Shown here: piece by piece, positions 1 to 7,400 of the stretch
Numbering within the stretch: position 1 is the first letter of the stretch
Layout: each line of letters starts with the position of its first letter
Source: Chitinophaga cymbidii
GTDB taxonomy: Bacteria; Bacteroidota; Bacteroidia; Chitinophagales; Chitinophagaceae
Reading direction: 5' to 3'
DNA length: 64,000 bases
NCBI RefSeq assembly: GCF_007992715.1
Contig: NZ_BKAU01000009.1
Span: 1-64,000, forward strand
Made by a program: the position numbers and the translations under genes
The notes under the pieces: model-generated
The model's database searches: none
The model's input: only the letters and a program-made list of their open reading frames with translations
Told to the model about the DNA's origin: nothing

Positions 1-104
1 GCTGGTTTTTTAGCAGCAGCTTTCTTTTTAGGAGCAGCTTTTTTAGCAGCGGCTTTCTTTTTAGGTGCGGCTTTTTTAGCAGCAGCTTTCTTAATTGTTG
101 CCAT
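1..104 (-). CDS. Lys/Ala-rich histone H1-like protein, N-terminal part
   Basis: The first 34 codons read MATIKKAAAKKAAP and continue as an alternation of KKAAP, KKKAAA and AAAKK blocks. This composition is seen in bacterial histone H1-like proteins, whose lysine-rich tails bind DNA non-specifically and help compact the nucleoid. The gene runs off the left edge of the window, so length and any folded domain are unknown. The start is the ATG at 104-102, and the DNA itself is repetitive with an 11-codon period. Alternatives are a lysine-rich tail of another DNA-binding protein or a low-complexity protein of unknown role. It shares its strand with rpmA-rplU upstream, 67 bp away. Confidence 0.6.
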   Translation of the reverse strand, partial: MATIKKAAAKKAAPKKKAAAKKAAPKKKAAAKKP

Positions 105-171
105 TGTTTTTTGAATTTTGGGTTAGTAATTAAAATTGGGTATTAAAAAAAACTTTATGGCAAACACTGCA

Positions 172-450
172 TTAAGCTTCCGCCTGTGCAGTGGTGTCAA
201 ATGATTTTACGGAAACGAAAGTTTTGTTCTCGCGGCCTTTTCTGAACTCCACAACACCATCAGTCAGCGCGTAGATGGTAAAATCTTTACCGATACCTAC
301 GTTAGAACCTGCGTGATAAACTGTGCCACGCTGGCGGATAATGATATTACCAGCTACAGCTACCTGGCCACCGAAGATTTTAACCCCGAGCCTTTTGCTG
401 GCGGAGTCTCTACCATTCTTTACACTACCTTCACCTTTTTTATGTGCCAT
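172..450 (-). CDS. rpmA: 50S ribosomal protein L27
   Basis: This 92-residue protein is the bacterial L27 of the large ribosomal subunit, which sits near the peptidyl transferase centre. It begins [16 protein letters not shown], the usual family start in bacteria that do not process the N-terminus. The core [17 protein letters not shown] and the following [17 protein letters not shown] are diagnostic. Length is normal. It lies 34 bp downstream of rplU on the same strand, and the rplU-rpmA order is conserved in bacteria, so the two are very probably co-transcribed from the promoter at 811-842. Confidence 0.97.
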   Translation of the reverse strand: MAHKKGEGSVKNGRDSASKRLGVKIFGGQVAVAGNIIIRQRGTVYHAGSNVGIGKDFTIYALTDGVVEFRKGRENKTFVSVKSFDTTAQAEA

Positions 451-484
451 TGTATTATTACTTTATTACTATTAGATGATGAAT

Positions 485-787
485 TTAAGCAATTTCGTTG
501 ATCTTGATCTTGGTAAAGTGTGTACGATGACCTACTTTCTTTCTGAAGCCTTTTCTTCTCTTCATTTTGAAAGCGATCACCTTGTCACCCTGAACATGAC
601 CCAGGATCTCTGCCTTGATTACTGATTTTACATCAGTGCCAACGGCGATCTTGCCGTCGGTGTCGGTCAGCAGAACTTCAGAAAATTCCACTTTATCTCC
701 AACATTCCCAGACAATTGTTGCACGAAGATCTCCTGATCTTTCTGTACTTTGAATTGCTGACCTGCGATTTTTACAACTGCGAACAT
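485..787 (-). CDS. rplU: 50S ribosomal protein L21
   Basis: This 100-residue protein is L21, a 23S rRNA-binding protein of the large subunit. It starts MFAVVKIAGQQFKVQKDQ, the typical L21 opening, and ends with the family signature GFRKKVGHRTHFTKIKI. The frame is open 18 codons further upstream to 841, but that extension has no L21 similarity and runs across the promoter at 811-842, so the ATG at 787 is chosen. It is first in the rplU-rpmA operon. L21 and L27 amounts are usually matched, which fits one transcript. Confidence 0.97.
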   Translation of the reverse strand: MFAVVKIAGQQFKVQKDQEIFVQQLSGNVGDKVEFSEVLLTDTDGKIAVGTDVKSVIKAEILGHVQGDKVIAFKMKRRKGFRKKVGHRTHFTKIKINEIA

Positions 788-810
788 AATATTCCAAAAA
801 TAATTTCCTG

Positions 811-842
811 CAAAGGTATTACTTTGTTTTTTAATCAACAAA
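811..842 (-). promoter_or_regulatory. rplU-rpmA promoter
   Basis: On the minus strand a TTTG box (839-842) and TACCTTTG (811-818) are separated by 20 bp. This is the Bacteroidota -33/-7 arrangement (TTTG and TAnnTTTG). Transcription would start near 805, giving a leader of roughly 18 nt to rplU. Confidence 0.75.
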
Positions 843-1068
843 GAATTTAATACTTTTTGCAGGTTTCCGGCTCCCGGGAGGGGGCGTTTGTATTGAAAAA
901 TAGCTTTTTACATATCAAAGATACGGAGTTTTTACAATTTTAGTTTTTTTTAACAATTGTTTAGCATCCTTACCCCGCCTGCCGCCGGAAACCGCCATTG
1001 GCCAACATCCGCCATAGCCGCTGCTTATAACGGTCCGCTTAAATGCTGTTATCTTGGATACAATTGTA

Positions 1069-1076
1069 TACTTTTG
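1069..1076 (+). promoter_or_regulatory. Candidate -7 element for the GH3 gene
   Basis: TACTTTTG matches TAnnTTTG and lies 32 bp before the GH3 start. No clear -33 box sits at the expected 19-21 bp distance, so the call is tentative. Apart from this and the rplU promoter, the 842-1108 spacer shows nothing recognisable. Confidence 0.4.
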
Positions 1077-1108
1077 TTTTTTATGTTTATCCATTAAAAT
1101 AACGGGGC

Positions 1109-2608
1109 ATGAAGTTTAAATCACTGCTGGCCAAACCATTTGCTTCAATCATTGCCAACAAGGTGAAGAAGGAAATGCAAAGGGCGGTGGAAGATCAGGA
1201 ATCGATCTGGCAAGAGTTGATAAAAACAGGCAGGAAGACGGAATTCGGGAGGGATCACAAGTTCGATCAGATCACGTCCTACGAAAACTATAAACAGGCA
1301 GTGCCCATCAGGGACTACGAGCAGTTCAGGCCGTATATTGACAGGATAAAGGAAGGCAAGCATAATATATTATGGAAAGGCCAGCCTATCTACTTCGCCA
1401 AGACCTCCGGCACTACCAGCGGGGTCAAGTACATCCCGATCTCCAAAGATTCTATCGATCATCATTTTAATACCTCCCGCAACGCGGTCTTCTGCAATGT
1501 TGTGGAAATCGGCGACAGCACAGCGTTTGACGGCAAGCTGATCTTTCTCTCCGGCTCCCCCGAGCTGGAAAGGGTAGGCGGCATCCCCACCGGGCGCCTC
1601 AGCGGCATCGCCAACCACCAGATCCCCCGCTACCTGCGCACCAACCAGCTGCCCACTTACGAAACCAATTGTATCGAAGACTGGGAAACCAAGCTGGGCA
1701 AGATCGTGGAGGAAACCCTCCGGCAGGACATGCGCCTGATCAGCGGCATCCCGCCATGGATGCAGATGTACTTCGACCAGCTCATTGAAAAAGGCGGCAA
1801 GCCCGTAGGCGAGCTGTTCCCCAATTTCAACCTGCTCGTACACGGCGGCGTGAACTTTGAGCCCTACCGGGCGAAGCTGATGGACTCCATCGGCCGGAAA
1901 GTGCATACCATCGAAACCTATCCCGCGTCAGAAGGCTTCTTCGCCTTCCAGGACTCGCAGGAAACAGAAGGGCTTTTGCTCAACACCAACGCCGGCATCT
2001 TCTATGAATTCATACCGGCCGCAGAAATATTCGACGAAAATCCTACCCGCATCTCCCTCAAAGATGTGCAGGTGGGCGTGAACTACGCCCTGATCGTCAG
2101 CACCAACGCAGGCTTGTGGGCCTATAACATCGGGGATACGGTGAAGTTTTTGTCCACTTCCCCTTACCGCATTGTAGTAACAGGCCGCACCAAGCATTTC
2201 ATTTCCGCCTTCGGCGAGCACGTGATAGGGGAGGAAGTGGAGCACAGCCTGATGTCCGTTGCAGCGGACAGCGGGGTGCGCATCACCGAGTTCACCGTGG
2301 CCCCGCGCATCCAGGTCAGCGGTGAGCTGCCCTACCATGAATGGTTCGTGGAGTTCGAGCAGGTGCCGGAGAACATGGCAGCCTTTGCCGGCGAAGTGGA
2401 CCGCCAGCTGCGGAACAAGAATATTTATTACGACGATCTGTTAACCGGTAATATTTTGCAGACACTCAAGATCCGCCCCGTACGCAAAGGCGGTTTCATC
2501 GACTACATGAAGTCCATCGGCAAACTGGGAGGCCAGAACAAAGTGCCCCGCCTCAGCAACGACCGCCGTATTGCCGATGAAATGGAAAAGTACCTGGACG
2601 GGCGCTGA
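1109..2608 (+). CDS. GH3 auxin-responsive promoter family protein (acyl-adenylate/amide synthetase type)
   Basis: This 499-residue protein belongs to the GH3 family within the adenylate-forming superfamily. Plant members conjugate amino acids to hormones; the bacterial substrates are mostly unknown. The ATP-binding signature AKTSGTTSG is at residues 97-105, followed by KYIPIS. YPASEGFFAFQ in the middle matches the adenylation motif region, and VTGRTKHFISAFGEHV matches the hinge before the C-terminal lid. Length is normal for the family. It sits 111 bp upstream of dxr on the same strand. No function in auxin metabolism should be assumed; the acceptor and acyl substrates cannot be read from sequence. 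Confidence 0.88.
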   Translation: MKFKSLLAKPFASIIANKVKKEMQRAVEDQESIWQELIKTGRKTEFGRDHKFDQITSYENYKQAVPIRDYEQFRPYIDRIKEGKHNILWKGQPIYFAKTSGTTSGVKYIPISKDSIDHHFNTSRNAVFCNVVEIGDSTAFDGKLIFLSGSPELERVGGIPTGRLSGIANHQIPRYLRTNQLPTYETNCIEDWETKLGKIVEETLRQDMRLISGIPPWMQMYFDQLIEKGGKPVGELFPNFNLLVHGGVNFEPYRAKLMDSIGRKVHTIETYPASEGFFAFQDSQETEGLLLNTNAGIFYEFIPAAEIFDENPTRISLKDVQVGVNYALIVSTNAGLWAYNIGDTVKFLSTSPYRIVVTGRTKHFISAFGEHVIGEEVEHSLMSVAADSGVRITEFTVAPRIQVSGELPYHEWFVEFEQVPENMAAFAGEVDRQLRNKNIYYDDLLTGNILQTLKIRPVRKGGFIDYMKSIGKLGGQNKVPRLSNDRRIADEMEKYLDGR

Positions 2609-2719
2609 CCGGGACTGCTCCTTCGCAAAAGGCTTTCCCGCAAACGGGAGAAGCCGGTTTTCGCACGCATAATTGAAAAATCTGTTTAAATTTAATCGCA
2701 GGAGATATTCTGTTTGATC

Positions 2720-3883
2720 ATGAGTAAAAAACGAATTGGCATATTTGGTTCTACCGGCTCCGTTGGCCGGCAGGCACTGGACGTGATCGCCGCACATCCG
2801 GAGCGGTTTGAAGTGGAAGTGCTGACCGCGCAGCAGAACGCGGACCTGCTCATAGAGCAGGCGCTGATCTTTAAACCCAATGCAGTAGTGATCGGTGATG
2901 AAGGGAAATATGAAGCTGTAAAAGCAGTATTGTTCGATAAAGGTATCAAGGTGTTTGCCGGCGCTGCCGCCATGGTGGAAGTGGCCGCCTGGGATTCCAT
3001 AGACCTGGTGCTGGCCTCCATTGTGGGATTCGCCGGCCTCGCGCCCACGCTCTCCGCGCTCGAACAGGGCACGCCCGTGGCGCTGGCCAACAAGGAAACG
3101 CTGGTAGTAGCCGGTGACATTGTGATGGCCACCGCCCGCAGGAAGAACGTGCCCATCATCCCGGTGGACTCCGAACATTCCGCCATCTTCCAGTGCCTCC
3201 GGGGCGAGCCCGGCGCCAGCCTGGAAAAAGTGATACTGACCGCCTCCGGCGGGCCTTTCCTCGGAAAGAAGACCAATTATCTCATCAACGTAAAAAAAGA
3301 CCACGCCCTGCAACACCCCAACTGGAGCATGGGCGCCAAGATCAGCATCGATTCGGCCACCCTCATGAACAAAGGGCTGGAAATGATCGAAGCAAAATGG
3401 CTGTTCGGCCTGGATGCGGACCAGATCGAGGTGATCATCCACCCGCAATCCATCATCCATTCCATGGTAGAATTTACCGATGGCTCGCTGAAAGCCCAGA
3501 TGGGCCTGCCAGACATGAAACTGCCCATCCAGTATGCCCTGGGTTACCCCGACCGTTTGTCCAACGATTTTCCCCGCTTTTCTTTCAAGAATTACCCCTC
3601 GCTTACTTTTGAGCAGCCGGATACCAAAACATTCCGTAACCTTGCCATCGCTACAGAGGTGTTGAAAAAGGGCGGAAATGCAGCCTGCATCATGAACGCA
3701 GCCAACGAAGAGGTAGTGAACGCTTTCCTGAAAAACCGTATCGGCTTCCTGCAAATGACGGAAGTGATAGAGGAAACGCTCGCGAAGATCCCGTTTGTGG
3801 AAAAGCCCACCCTGCAGCAGTATTACGAGGCAGATGCCACTGCCCGCGAACACGCCGCAGAGCTGATCCATAGCTTAACCTGA
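2720..3883 (+). CDS. dxr: 1-deoxy-D-xylulose 5-phosphate reductoisomerase
   Basis: This 387-residue enzyme converts 1-deoxy-D-xylulose 5-phosphate to 2-C-methyl-D-erythritol 4-phosphate with NADPH, the first committed step of the MEP isoprenoid pathway. The NADPH-binding loop GSTGSVG is at residues 10-16. Further family marks are ANKETLVVAGD, PVDSEHSAIFQCL (metal ligand region) and the flexible-loop ASGGPF. Length is normal. The frame is open to a TTG two codons earlier, but the ATG at 2720 gives the expected start MSKKRIGIFGS. rseP follows 33 bp later; dxr-rseP adjacency is common across bacteria and suggests one transcript. Confidence 0.97.
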   Translation: MSKKRIGIFGSTGSVGRQALDVIAAHPERFEVEVLTAQQNADLLIEQALIFKPNAVVIGDEGKYEAVKAVLFDKGIKVFAGAAAMVEVAAWDSIDLVLASIVGFAGLAPTLSALEQGTPVALANKETLVVAGDIVMATARRKNVPIIPVDSEHSAIFQCLRGEPGASLEKVILTASGGPFLGKKTNYLINVKKDHALQHPNWSMGAKISIDSATLMNKGLEMIEAKWLFGLDADQIEVIIHPQSIIHSMVEFTDGSLKAQMGLPDMKLPIQYALGYPDRLSNDFPRFSFKNYPSLTFEQPDTKTFRNLAIATEVLKKGGNAACIMNAANEEVVNAFLKNRIGFLQMTEVIEETLAKIPFVEKPTLQQYYEADATAREHAAELIHSLT

Positions 3884-3916
3884 CCAGTAATAACAATATA
3901 TATCCAATAGAAATAC

Positions 3917-5251
3917 ATGACAACACAGGAAATATTAGTAAAAGCAGGGCAATTGATTTTGTCATTGTCGATTTTGGTGGTCCTGCACGAATTGGGGCAT
4001 TTTATCCCGGCCAAATTGTTTAAGACGAAAGTAGAGAAGTTCTACCTGTTCTTCGATCCCTGGTTTTCCCTCTTCAAATTCAAAAAAGGCGATACAGAAT
4101 ACGGCGTAGGCTGGCTGCCGCTCGGCGGATATGTGAAAATATCCGGCATGATCGACGAAAGCATGGACCGCGAGCAGATGAACAAACCGCCCCAGCCCTG
4201 GGAGTTCCGCGCCAAACCGGCCTGGCAGCGGCTGATCATCATGATCGGCGGGGTAACGGTGAACCTGATCCTCGGTTTTCTCATCTATACCATGATCCTC
4301 TGGCATTACGGCGAAGAATACCTGCCCACCCAAAGCGTGAAATACGGTATCGCAACAGATTCGCTGGCGCAGAGCATCGGCCTGCGGGACGGTGACAAGC
4401 TGCTGGCCGTAGCAGGCAAGCCCGTGGAAAACTTTGATGCGTTCCCCGGAGAGATCATCCTCAGCGAGGCCAAGACGATACAGATAGAGCGCGACGGGCA
4501 GCCGATGGATATTACCATCCCCGCCGGATTCGTAAATAAAGTGATCAAAAGAAAAGGCCATTTCGTGGACCCACGCATGAATCCCGTGCTGGACACCGTA
4601 CTGCAGGAACGCGATGGCTATAAAATGGGCTTCCGCCAGGGCGACCGGGTGGTAAGCTTTAATGGCGCCCCGATTTCCTACATGCACGAATTTTCCAAAG
4701 CTGTCAAGCAGGACACCGGCAAAGCTTTCACCGCACAACTGCTGCGTGGCGCGGACACCGTAGTGGTGAGTGGCACCGTCCCCTCCAAAGGGTTTGGCGT
4801 GGCGGCGCTCATGTATAAACAGCTGGAAATCGCGAAGCGGGAATATACATTCGGACAGGCCATCCCCGCCGGTTTCAACAGGGCGATATCCACCCTCGTA
4901 AAATATGTGCAGCAGCTGCGCCTGATTTTCGTATCCGAAGAAGTAAAAGCCAGCGAGTCCCTCGGCGGCTTCATGACCATCGGCAACCTGTTCCCCTCCG
5001 TGTGGGACTGGCAGAGCTTCTGGACGCTGACGGCCCTGCTGAGCATCATCCTGGCGTTTATGAACATCCTGCCAATACCCGCGCTTGACGGCGGTCACGT
5101 TATATTCCTCAGTTATGAAATGGTCACCGGGCGCAAACCCAGTGAGAAGTTCATGGAGTATGCGCAGATCGTGGGCATGGTGATCCTGTTCGCCTTACTG
5201 CTGTTCGCGAACGGTCTGGATGTATGGCGTTGGATTACCTCGAAATTTTAG
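3917..5251 (+). CDS. rseP: RIP metalloprotease RseP (site-2 protease family)
   Basis: This 444-residue inner-membrane zinc protease cleaves transmembrane segments, classically of anti-sigma factors. The zinc site HELGH is at residues 24-28 in the first membrane helix. The third-ligand motif NILPIPALDGGH is near the C-terminus, just before the last helices. A periplasmic PDZ-like region (around GLRDGDKLLAVAGKPV and GFRQGDRVVSFNGAPI, suggesting two PDZ units) lies between. Length is normal. It may process FecR-type anti-sigma factors such as the two in this window, which is inference from family knowledge. Its 3' end overlaps the ssrA promoter. Confidence 0.96.
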   Translation: MTTQEILVKAGQLILSLSILVVLHELGHFIPAKLFKTKVEKFYLFFDPWFSLFKFKKGDTEYGVGWLPLGGYVKISGMIDESMDREQMNKPPQPWEFRAKPAWQRLIIMIGGVTVNLILGFLIYTMILWHYGEEYLPTQSVKYGIATDSLAQSIGLRDGDKLLAVAGKPVENFDAFPGEIILSEAKTIQIERDGQPMDITIPAGFVNKVIKRKGHFVDPRMNPVLDTVLQERDGYKMGFRQGDRVVSFNGAPISYMHEFSKAVKQDTGKAFTAQLLRGADTVVVSGTVPSKGFGVAALMYKQLEIAKREYTFGQAIPAGFNRAISTLVKYVQQLRLIFVSEEVKASESLGGFMTIGNLFPSVWDWQSFWTLTALLSIILAFMNILPIPALDGGHVIFLSYEMVTGRKPSEKFMEYAQIVGMVILFALLLFANGLDVWRWITSKF

Positions 5252-5261
5252 CGTATCTTTG
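5230..5261 (+). promoter_or_regulatory. ssrA promoter
   Basis: TTGG (5230-5233) and TATCTTTG (5254-5261) are spaced by 20 bp, matching the Bacteroidota -33/-7 pattern. It overlaps the last codons of rseP. A start near 5267 gives a precursor about 10 nt longer than mature tmRNA. Confidence 0.75.
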
Positions 5262-5276
5262 CGGAGCAAAAATACC

Positions 5277-5645
5277 GGGGCTGACCGGTTTTGACAGCAT
5301 AGGTCTTTGAAAGTGTAAGCATGTCGTGCGTTGGATAATTAGCACGTAAATCTGAATACCCGAACTTTAATTGGCGAATCTAACTACGCCATGGCTGCCT
5401 AATTAAATTAGGTACCCATTATAGCCGCCTGAGTTGTGACCCGCTACGACTCTCGCCGCTGAATCAAAACCATAGCGGGATAGGTACACATGGTTTCTGT
5501 GAGTGTGTAATGAAAATCTAAACGGATACGAACGAGGTTGGTTTGTTCTGCCCCTGCCGAGTTCCGACAAATCAATGCAGAAATAAACATGTAGAAAGCT
5601 TTTGGAGGATGTGTTTGGACAGGGGTTCGACTCCCCTCAGCTCCA
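5277..5645 (+). ncRNA. ssrA: Transfer-messenger RNA (tmRNA)
   Basis: This RNA rescues stalled ribosomes and tags the nascent chain for proteolysis. The 5' end GGGGCTGACC pairs with the 3' CAGCTCC, rebuilding the acceptor stem with one G-U pair. The T arm with the GTTCGACTC loop precedes it. The tag frame is at 5373-5402 and reads GESNYAMAA followed by TAA, very close to the tags typical of Bacteroidota (GENNYALAA type). A full CCA is not encoded (the sequence reads ACAT after the stem), so the 3' end would be completed by tRNA nucleotidyltransferase. Length of about 370 nt is normal. Confidence 0.95.
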
Positions 5646-5685
5646 CATAGGAAAATCCTATATTTTTCCCAGATGGGAGAAATAT

Positions 5686-5715
5686 TAACAGCTACCAGGT
5701 TTCTGGTAGCTGTTA
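5686..5715 (+). terminator. Hairpin after ssrA
   Basis: A perfect 13-bp stem (5686-5698 with 5703-5715, core CAGCTACCAG) closes on a GTTT loop and is followed by GTGTTTTA. It probably ends ssrA transcription; it could also serve the convergent DoxX-like gene. Confidence 0.7.
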
Positions 5716-5850
5716 GTGTTTTATGGATAACGGGTTTGTAATCATGGCATGGCAGTCTTCCTGATTGATTATGTGTATTTCTGATAAGCCCAGCTTTTCC
5801 TTTTTAACTAGTTGATTGTACGCGAAGCTTTCTGCTGAGCAAGGCTACAG

Positions 5851-6564
5851 TTATTCCGCATTGGTTTTGCGAATATCTTTTGTCCTGTTAAAAGCTGCCA
5901 GACAGCTATCCAGCGATTTGCCTTCTTTATAAATACAATCGCAAAACTCGCAGGCCCCGGGGACTTTATCACATTGATTTCTGCACTCAGCTTCAGAGTT
6001 GCCAGGTCCAATCTCCCATAAATAGGAAGTACCAATTATTACAAAAGCCAAAAGTGCGAAACAAGCTCCAAAGAACATGACCCGAAGACGGACTCCCAAG
6101 GGCTTTGGTAACGCAGGAGGTTCGATTTTAGGCTGCTTGAAAGGCAAAAGAAATTTTAAACGGTCATAATTCCAAATTAATAAAAACAAACATGCTAACA
6201 ACAGCATAGTATTTGCCCGGGTGCCTGCAAAGCGAGTAGCATATGTCAGCACACATATATTCACTATCATGGGAAAATACATAAGCACACCAAGAAAAGA
6301 AGTTCTTGGAATCAGAATTAATATTGCAACTATGACTTGAGCAATTCCGATAAATGTATAGTAATACCCGGTTAAACTTAATGCGTCGAAGTAATGCCCC
6401 AAGGGATTATTAGACGGCAATCCTTCAGCGAAACGCTCACCCATGATTTTGACTAAACCAGTCGGAATAAAACTTGCAGCCAATACTATACGACAAAAAA
6501 AGGCGAACCCCTGAAACCATTTATCAGACTTTGCTTCATGATATATTTCTTCAATCCTAGTCAT
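5851..6564 (-). CDS. DoxX-like membrane protein with Cys-rich C-terminus
   Basis: This 237-residue protein has about four hydrophobic segments in residues 20-140 with a DoxX-like start (FCRIVLAASFIPTGLVKIMG). A fifth segment near residues 160-185 (VMFFGACFALLAFVIIGTSYL) is followed by a soluble tail. The tail has six cysteines in about 30 residues (SEAECRNQCDKVPGACEFCDC and a later SC), which suggests disulfides or a metal site outside the membrane. DoxX relatives are often linked to redox or detoxification, but nothing here fixes a role. It is second in a pair with the gene at 6622-6957. Base composition is AT-richer than the flanking housekeeping genes. Confidence 0.6.
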   Translation of the reverse strand: MTRIEEIYHEAKSDKWFQGFAFFCRIVLAASFIPTGLVKIMGERFAEGLPSNNPLGHYFDALSLTGYYYTFIGIAQVIVAILILIPRTSFLGVLMYFPMIVNICVLTYATRFAGTRANTMLLLACLFLLIWNYDRLKFLLPFKQPKIEPPALPKPLGVRLRVMFFGACFALLAFVIIGTSYLWEIGPGNSEAECRNQCDKVPGACEFCDCIYKEGKSLDSCLAAFNRTKDIRKTNAE

Positions 6565-6621
6565 ATCGTTTATTAATAATGCTTACACCAGGCATTTGAA
6601 TTAACTTTTAACTGATAAAAC

Positions 6622-6957
6622 TCATGCTTTTTTACGGTTGGATAGGAGACCGAGCAAAAAATGAAGAACTAAAGCAATGGCAGTCCAGTAAATAGCAAAC
6701 GCAACCAACGGTACGGGAGGTGCCCCATCGGGGTCTTGCGCTAGAAATGACAATGGTTCCACCAAAATGTATTTGACGGGGTATATAATAGCGCCCACTA
6801 TGTTTTTCCAGGCTATTGGCGAGCCAACCCCCGGATACCACTCACCGTTATGCGGAAAGAGCCCAATTTCAGTTCCTAATACTGAATTGGAGATAAATTG
6901 AAAGGCAAATGCTGAAATTAGGAAAGTAATGACAAATTTTTTTCTTGAAATCTTCAT
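6622..6957 (-). CDS. Small membrane protein of unknown function
   Basis: I do not recognise this 111-residue protein. An N-terminal hydrophobic segment (FVITFLISAFAFQFI) could be a signal anchor, and a second one (LVAFAIYWTAIALVLHFLLGLL) lies near the C-terminus before a basic end (SNRKKA). Between them is a Pro/Gly/Trp-rich stretch (NGEWYPGVGSPIAW). It is 57 bp upstream of the DoxX-like gene on the same strand, so the two may form one unit. The inverted repeat at 6986-7004 lies 29 bp before its start. Confidence 0.5.
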   Translation of the reverse strand: MKISRKKFVITFLISAFAFQFISNSVLGTEIGLFPHNGEWYPGVGSPIAWKNIVGAIIYPVKYILVEPLSFLAQDPDGAPPVPLVAFAIYWTAIALVLHFLLGLLSNRKKA

Positions 6958-6985
6958 ACTGATAAGTTATATGATAGATTAAAAG

Positions 6986-7004
6986 TACTTTGAAACACAA
7001 AGTA
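6986..7004. promoter_or_regulatory. Perfect inverted repeat, operator-like
   Basis: TACTTTG-AAACA-CAAAGTA is a perfect 7-bp dyad with a 5-nt spacer. It is 29 bp upstream of the small membrane protein gene, where a regulator could act. Each arm also resembles a shortened -7 box. Confidence 0.45.
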
Positions 7005-7041
7005 AAATCAAATATTTTGAATTTCAAAACATTTAAAGTAA

Positions 7042-7293
7042 AATCCTGGCCAGTCCACGCAAGGGGGGACCGTTCCCGACAAAGCCGTTTCACTAGCAAT
7101 AGCAAAACGGGTTGCTTTTGTCATGGAATTTACTTGGAAAACATTCAGGCTAAGCGGACATCCACCACTTTATAAGAGCCTTGTGAATACATTGGGTTTG
7201 GAATTTATCACCAGTGGCAAAAAGGCAAGACAAGAACCCGGCTGCAAGATATTTATATCCATAGAACAGGGATTATTGCAAATGAAAGAATAA
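7042..7293 (+). pseudogene. C-terminal remnant of an NAD-dependent epimerase/dehydratase (3-beta-HSD-like)
   Basis: The frame from 7042 to the TAA at 7291 encodes a fragment containing AVSLAIAKRVAFVMEFTWKT, then GHPPLYKSLVNTLG, SGKKARQEPGC and IEQGLLQMKE. The order of a helix, a HPPL motif, a KA-R-E-G motif and a final GL-xM helix is that of the C-terminal end of extended SDR proteins. A normal protein has about 250 more residues upstream, but a stop at 7039 cuts the frame and no start or Rossmann motif is present. It is therefore a decayed 3' end. Confidence 0.5.
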
Positions 7294-7295
7294 AG

Positions 7296-7400
7296 AACTG
7301 CTACTATCGCCAATACGCGCTGATCGGCCAGGACGGGCCTGCCGGTAAGTATTTCAGCGAAGAACATTTCCGGGCACAGTTTGCCCTGGTAATCAGCTAA
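7296..7400 (+). pseudogene. C-terminal remnant of a classical SDR (carbonyl reductase-like)
   Basis: The frame 7296-7400 contains YALIGQDGPAGKYFSEEHFR and ends in a TAA. A DGPTG-x-FFS-type motif near the end is usual in carbonyl-reductase-like short-chain dehydrogenases. Only about 34 codons survive, directly after the other remnant, and the last 8 bases overlap the 3' end of the convergent AraC gene. It looks like a deletion scar joining two dead genes. Confidence 0.4.

Noticed and set aside
2441-3871. Long open frame of 476 codons opposite dxr
   Set aside because: It is antisense to a gene whose motifs are certain, has no family signature and arises from the codon bias of dxr.
3962-5098. 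Long open frame opposite rseP
   Set aside because: No recognisable motif, antisense to a clear protease gene; typical of high-GC shadow frames.
5646-5720. Search for an attachment-site repeat of the ssrA 3' end
   Set aside because: I found no second copy of GTTCGACTCCCCTCAGCTCC in the window, so no island boundary is called.
5713-5844. 44-codon minus-strand stretch between ssrA and the DoxX-like gene, containing LVKKEKLGLSEIHIINQED
   Set aside because: It looks protein-like and may be the end of a lost gene, but there is no start, a TAG lies just upstream, and I recognise no family. It is not listed as a gene.
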